Assembly: GCA_023405135.1 (NCBI GenBank)
Contig: JAEXYZ010000030.1
Location: 1-23,136, forward strand
Direction of reading: 5' to 3'
DNA length: 23,136 nt
Source: Bacillota bacterium
GTDB taxonomy: Bacteria > Bacillota > Bacilli > Bacillales_A > Planococcaceae
Positions 21,565 through 23,136 of this stretch are shown here, piece by piece. The translations under genes were made by a program, and so were the position numbers. Under the pieces are notes generated by a model. The model had not been told where the DNA came from. It did not search any database and saw only the letters and a program-made list of their open reading frames with translations. The number at the start of each line of letters is the position of its first letter. Position 1 is the first letter of the stretch.

Positions 21565-23025
21565 ATGATTTCAAACCAAGAAACACTCAATTTAAGTCCA
21601 TACATGGAGATTTATGACATCGTCGTGCCAAAAGATAACATGCTTCGTCAGATTAATGAACTGGTCGATTTTTCCTTTATTCTAGATGAGTTAAAAACAA
21701 AATACTGTTTAGATAATGGTCGAAATGCGATTCCGCCTATCCGTATGTTCAAGTATTTATTATTAAAGGCGATTCATGATGTATCGGACATTGATTTAGT
21801 AGAGCGTTCTAGATACGATATGTCCTTTAAATATTTCTTAGATATGGCGCCAGAAGATGACGTCATCGATCCAAGTTCACTGACAAAATTCCGTCGACTG
21901 CGTCTAAAAGATGTCGGTTTATTAGATATGTTAATTGGGAAAACCGTTGAAATCGCACTGGAAAAGAACATCATTAAAAGTAGCACAATTATTGTGGATG
22001 CCACGCATTCAAAAGCACGTTACAATCAAAAGTCACCAAAAGAGTTTTTACAAGAGAAATCCAAAAATGTTCGAAAAGCAATCTATAAAATTGATGAATC
22101 GATGAAAGAAAAGTTTCCTGCAAAAAATACTACTAATGATGTAAAAGATGAAGTAACTTACTGTGAAAAATTAATGGAAGTGATTGAAAAGGAACCAAAA
22201 ATCGCACAAGTACCCGCTGTCAAAGAACGCTTAAATATGTTAAAGGAAGTTGTCGAGGATTACCAAGTGCACCTTTCCTATTCGTCAGATGCCGATGCAC
22301 GAAAAGGTCATAAATCAGCTGACTCTTCTTTCTTTGGCTATAAAACACATATTGCGTTAAGTGATGAACGAATTATTACAGCCGCAGTCATCACGACAGG
22401 TGAAAAAAGTGATGGGAAGTACTTACAAGAATTGATCGAAAAAAGTAAACAAACAGGTATGGAAGTAAACACGGTAATTGGAGATACAGCTTATTCAGAG
22501 AAAGCGAATATTGACTATACGAAAAAAGAAAAAATTGCACTTGTTTCAAAGTTAAATCCAGCTATATCAGAAGGTAACCGAAAAGAAGAAGATACATTTG
22601 AATACAACAAAGATGCCGGACGATTTGTTTGTAAAGCAGGACATTTAGCAGTACGAAAAGCACGAACTGGTAAAAAGGGACAAACTAAAAACCAAGTAGA
22701 AACACATTATTTTGATATTGAAAAATGCAAGGTATGTCCATTACGGGATGGATGTTACAAGGAAGGTGCGAAAAGTAAAACCTATTCGGTAAGCTTAAAA
22801 TCCGAAACACACGCAGAACAATTGGCCTTTCAACAAACGGATAAATTTATCCAGTTAGCGAAGGAGCGCTATAAAGTGGAAGCAAAAAATAGTGAGTTAA
22901 AAAATGGACACGGGTACGATACGGCATCGTCTACGGGTCTATTTGGCATGGAAATTCAAGGAGCCACAACAATATTCGCAGTGAACCTCAAGCGAATATT
23001 GACGCTATTAAACGAAAAAGAGTAA
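21565..23025 (+). CDS. IS1182-family DDE transposase
   Basis: A 486-aa transposase. The N-terminal DUF772-type domain has IPPIRMFKYLLLKAIHDVSD and KFRRLRLKDVGLLD. The catalytic triad is probably Asp145 (IIVDATHSKARYN), Asp307 (GDTAYSEKANID) and Glu439 (RYKVEAKNSELKNGHGYDTA). A Cys cluster KCKVCPLRDGCY lies in the insertion before the last catalytic residue. It matches the usual length and appears intact. ATG 21565 was chosen because AGGTGGTG lies seven bases upstream; an in-frame GTG at 21553 falls within that site. A TATACT -10 at 21529-21534 may drive it. Confidence 0.93.
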   Translation: MISNQETLNLSPYMEIYDIVVPKDNMLRQINELVDFSFILDELKTKYCLDNGRNAIPPIRMFKYLLLKAIHDVSDIDLVERSRYDMSFKYFLDMAPEDDVIDPSSLTKFRRLRLKDVGLLDMLIGKTVEIALEKNIIKSSTIIVDATHSKARYNQKSPKEFLQEKSKNVRKAIYKIDESMKEKFPAKNTTNDVKDEVTYCEKLMEVIEKEPKIAQVPAVKERLNMLKEVVEDYQVHLSYSSDADARKGHKSADSSFFGYKTHIALSDERIITAAVITTGEKSDGKYLQELIEKSKQTGMEVNTVIGDTAYSEKANIDYTKKEKIALVSKLNPAISEGNRKEEDTFEYNKDAGRFVCKAGHLAVRKARTGKKGQTKNQVETHYFDIEKCKVCPLRDGCYKEGAKSKTYSVSLKSETHAEQLAFQQTDKFIQLAKERYKVEAKNSELKNGHGYDTASSTGLFGMEIQGATTIFAVNLKRILTLLNEKE

Positions 23026-23040
23026 GAAATAGACAAAGAA

Positions 23041-23087
23041 AGAAGGCACTTTCTGTTCAAAATCGAACAGAAAGTGCCTTCTTTTTA
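23041..23087 (+). terminator. Terminator of the transposase gene
   Basis: AGAAGGCACTTTCTGTTC and GAACAGAAAGTGCCTTCT form a perfect 18-bp stem with a 6-nt loop and then TTTTTATT. The stem could also stop inbound transcription from the right. Confidence 0.92.
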
Positions 23088-23121
23088 TTCTGAAAAACCG
23101 ATACGCAATAAAAAGCGTAAG

Positions 23122-23136
23122 TTTTTCAGTGCCCTC
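23122..23136 (-). repeat. Right terminal inverted repeat of the IS
   Basis: TTTTTCAGTGCCCTC, complement of the left repeat; these are the last bases of the window. Confidence 0.9.

Larger units (their letters stand above)
21265..23136 (+). mobile_element. IS1182-family insertion sequence, complete
   Basis: Terminal inverted repeats GAGGGCACTGAAAAA at 21265-21279 and its complement at 23122-23136 match over 15 bases and bound 1872 bp with one intact transposase gene. The left end carries a strong outward-shielding terminator and a GC-rich repeat; the right end has a terminator after the transposase. The right end coincides with the window end, so the target duplication cannot be checked. Confidence 0.9.

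Overview
The window looks like chromosomal DNA from a low-GC Bacillales bacterium (Bacillaceae/Planococcaceae, Lysinibacillus- or Solibacillus-like). Supporting signs are the AT-rich base composition, strong AGGAGG-type ribosome binding sites, a CcpA cre box, PerR-like boxes ahead of ahpCF, a YqfQ/VrrA-like repeat protein and an IS1182-family element. No rRNA, tRNA, CRISPR array or replication origin was seen.

Layout. 1-200: gene-free, with hairpins and a possible ISL3-type remnant. 201-1055 (-): DDAH/arginine-deiminase-fold enzyme. 1344-5885 (+): an operon of three phage Tail-Collar (MdpB-like) proteins and a 975-aa secreted multidomain protein, with its own promoter and terminator; this is the most novel-looking unit. 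6039-7890 (-): ExaC-type aldehyde dehydrogenase coupled to a DUF779 protein, with a cre overlapping the promoter. 8201-11300 (+): a drug-efflux ABC transporter (DrrA/DrrB type) plus an OmpR/EnvZ-type two-component system, badly broken. The ATPase has a large internal deletion, the permease has lost its C-terminus, a matching C-terminal fragment lies inverted just downstream, and the response regulator has lost its start. 11353-11676 (-): C-terminal stump of a DASS carboxylate transporter. 11943-12389 (+): low-complexity protein with a 39-bp tandem repeat. 12478-13194 (-): SAM methyltransferase. 13389-14324 (+): ketopantoate-reductase-like protein. 14439-16546 (-): ahpC-ahpF peroxide defence operon. 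16931-18281 (-): PepSY transmembrane protein with two single-base frameshifts. 18543-20459 (-): efflux remnants, namely an RND/MacA-type adaptor stump, an EmrB-type MFS gene with a nonsense codon and a lost 3' half, and an intact EmrA-like adaptor. 20669-21241 (+): divergent TetR regulator. 21265-23136: complete IS1182-family insertion sequence whose right terminal repeat ends exactly at the window edge.

The metabolic and stress genes are intact (DDAH-like, ALDH-DUF779, ahpCF, PanE-like), whereas the export and uptake transporters are decaying: at least six of them carry deletions, an inversion, a nonsense codon or frameshifts. In both efflux loci regulatory genes outlast the pumps (histidine kinase, TetR).
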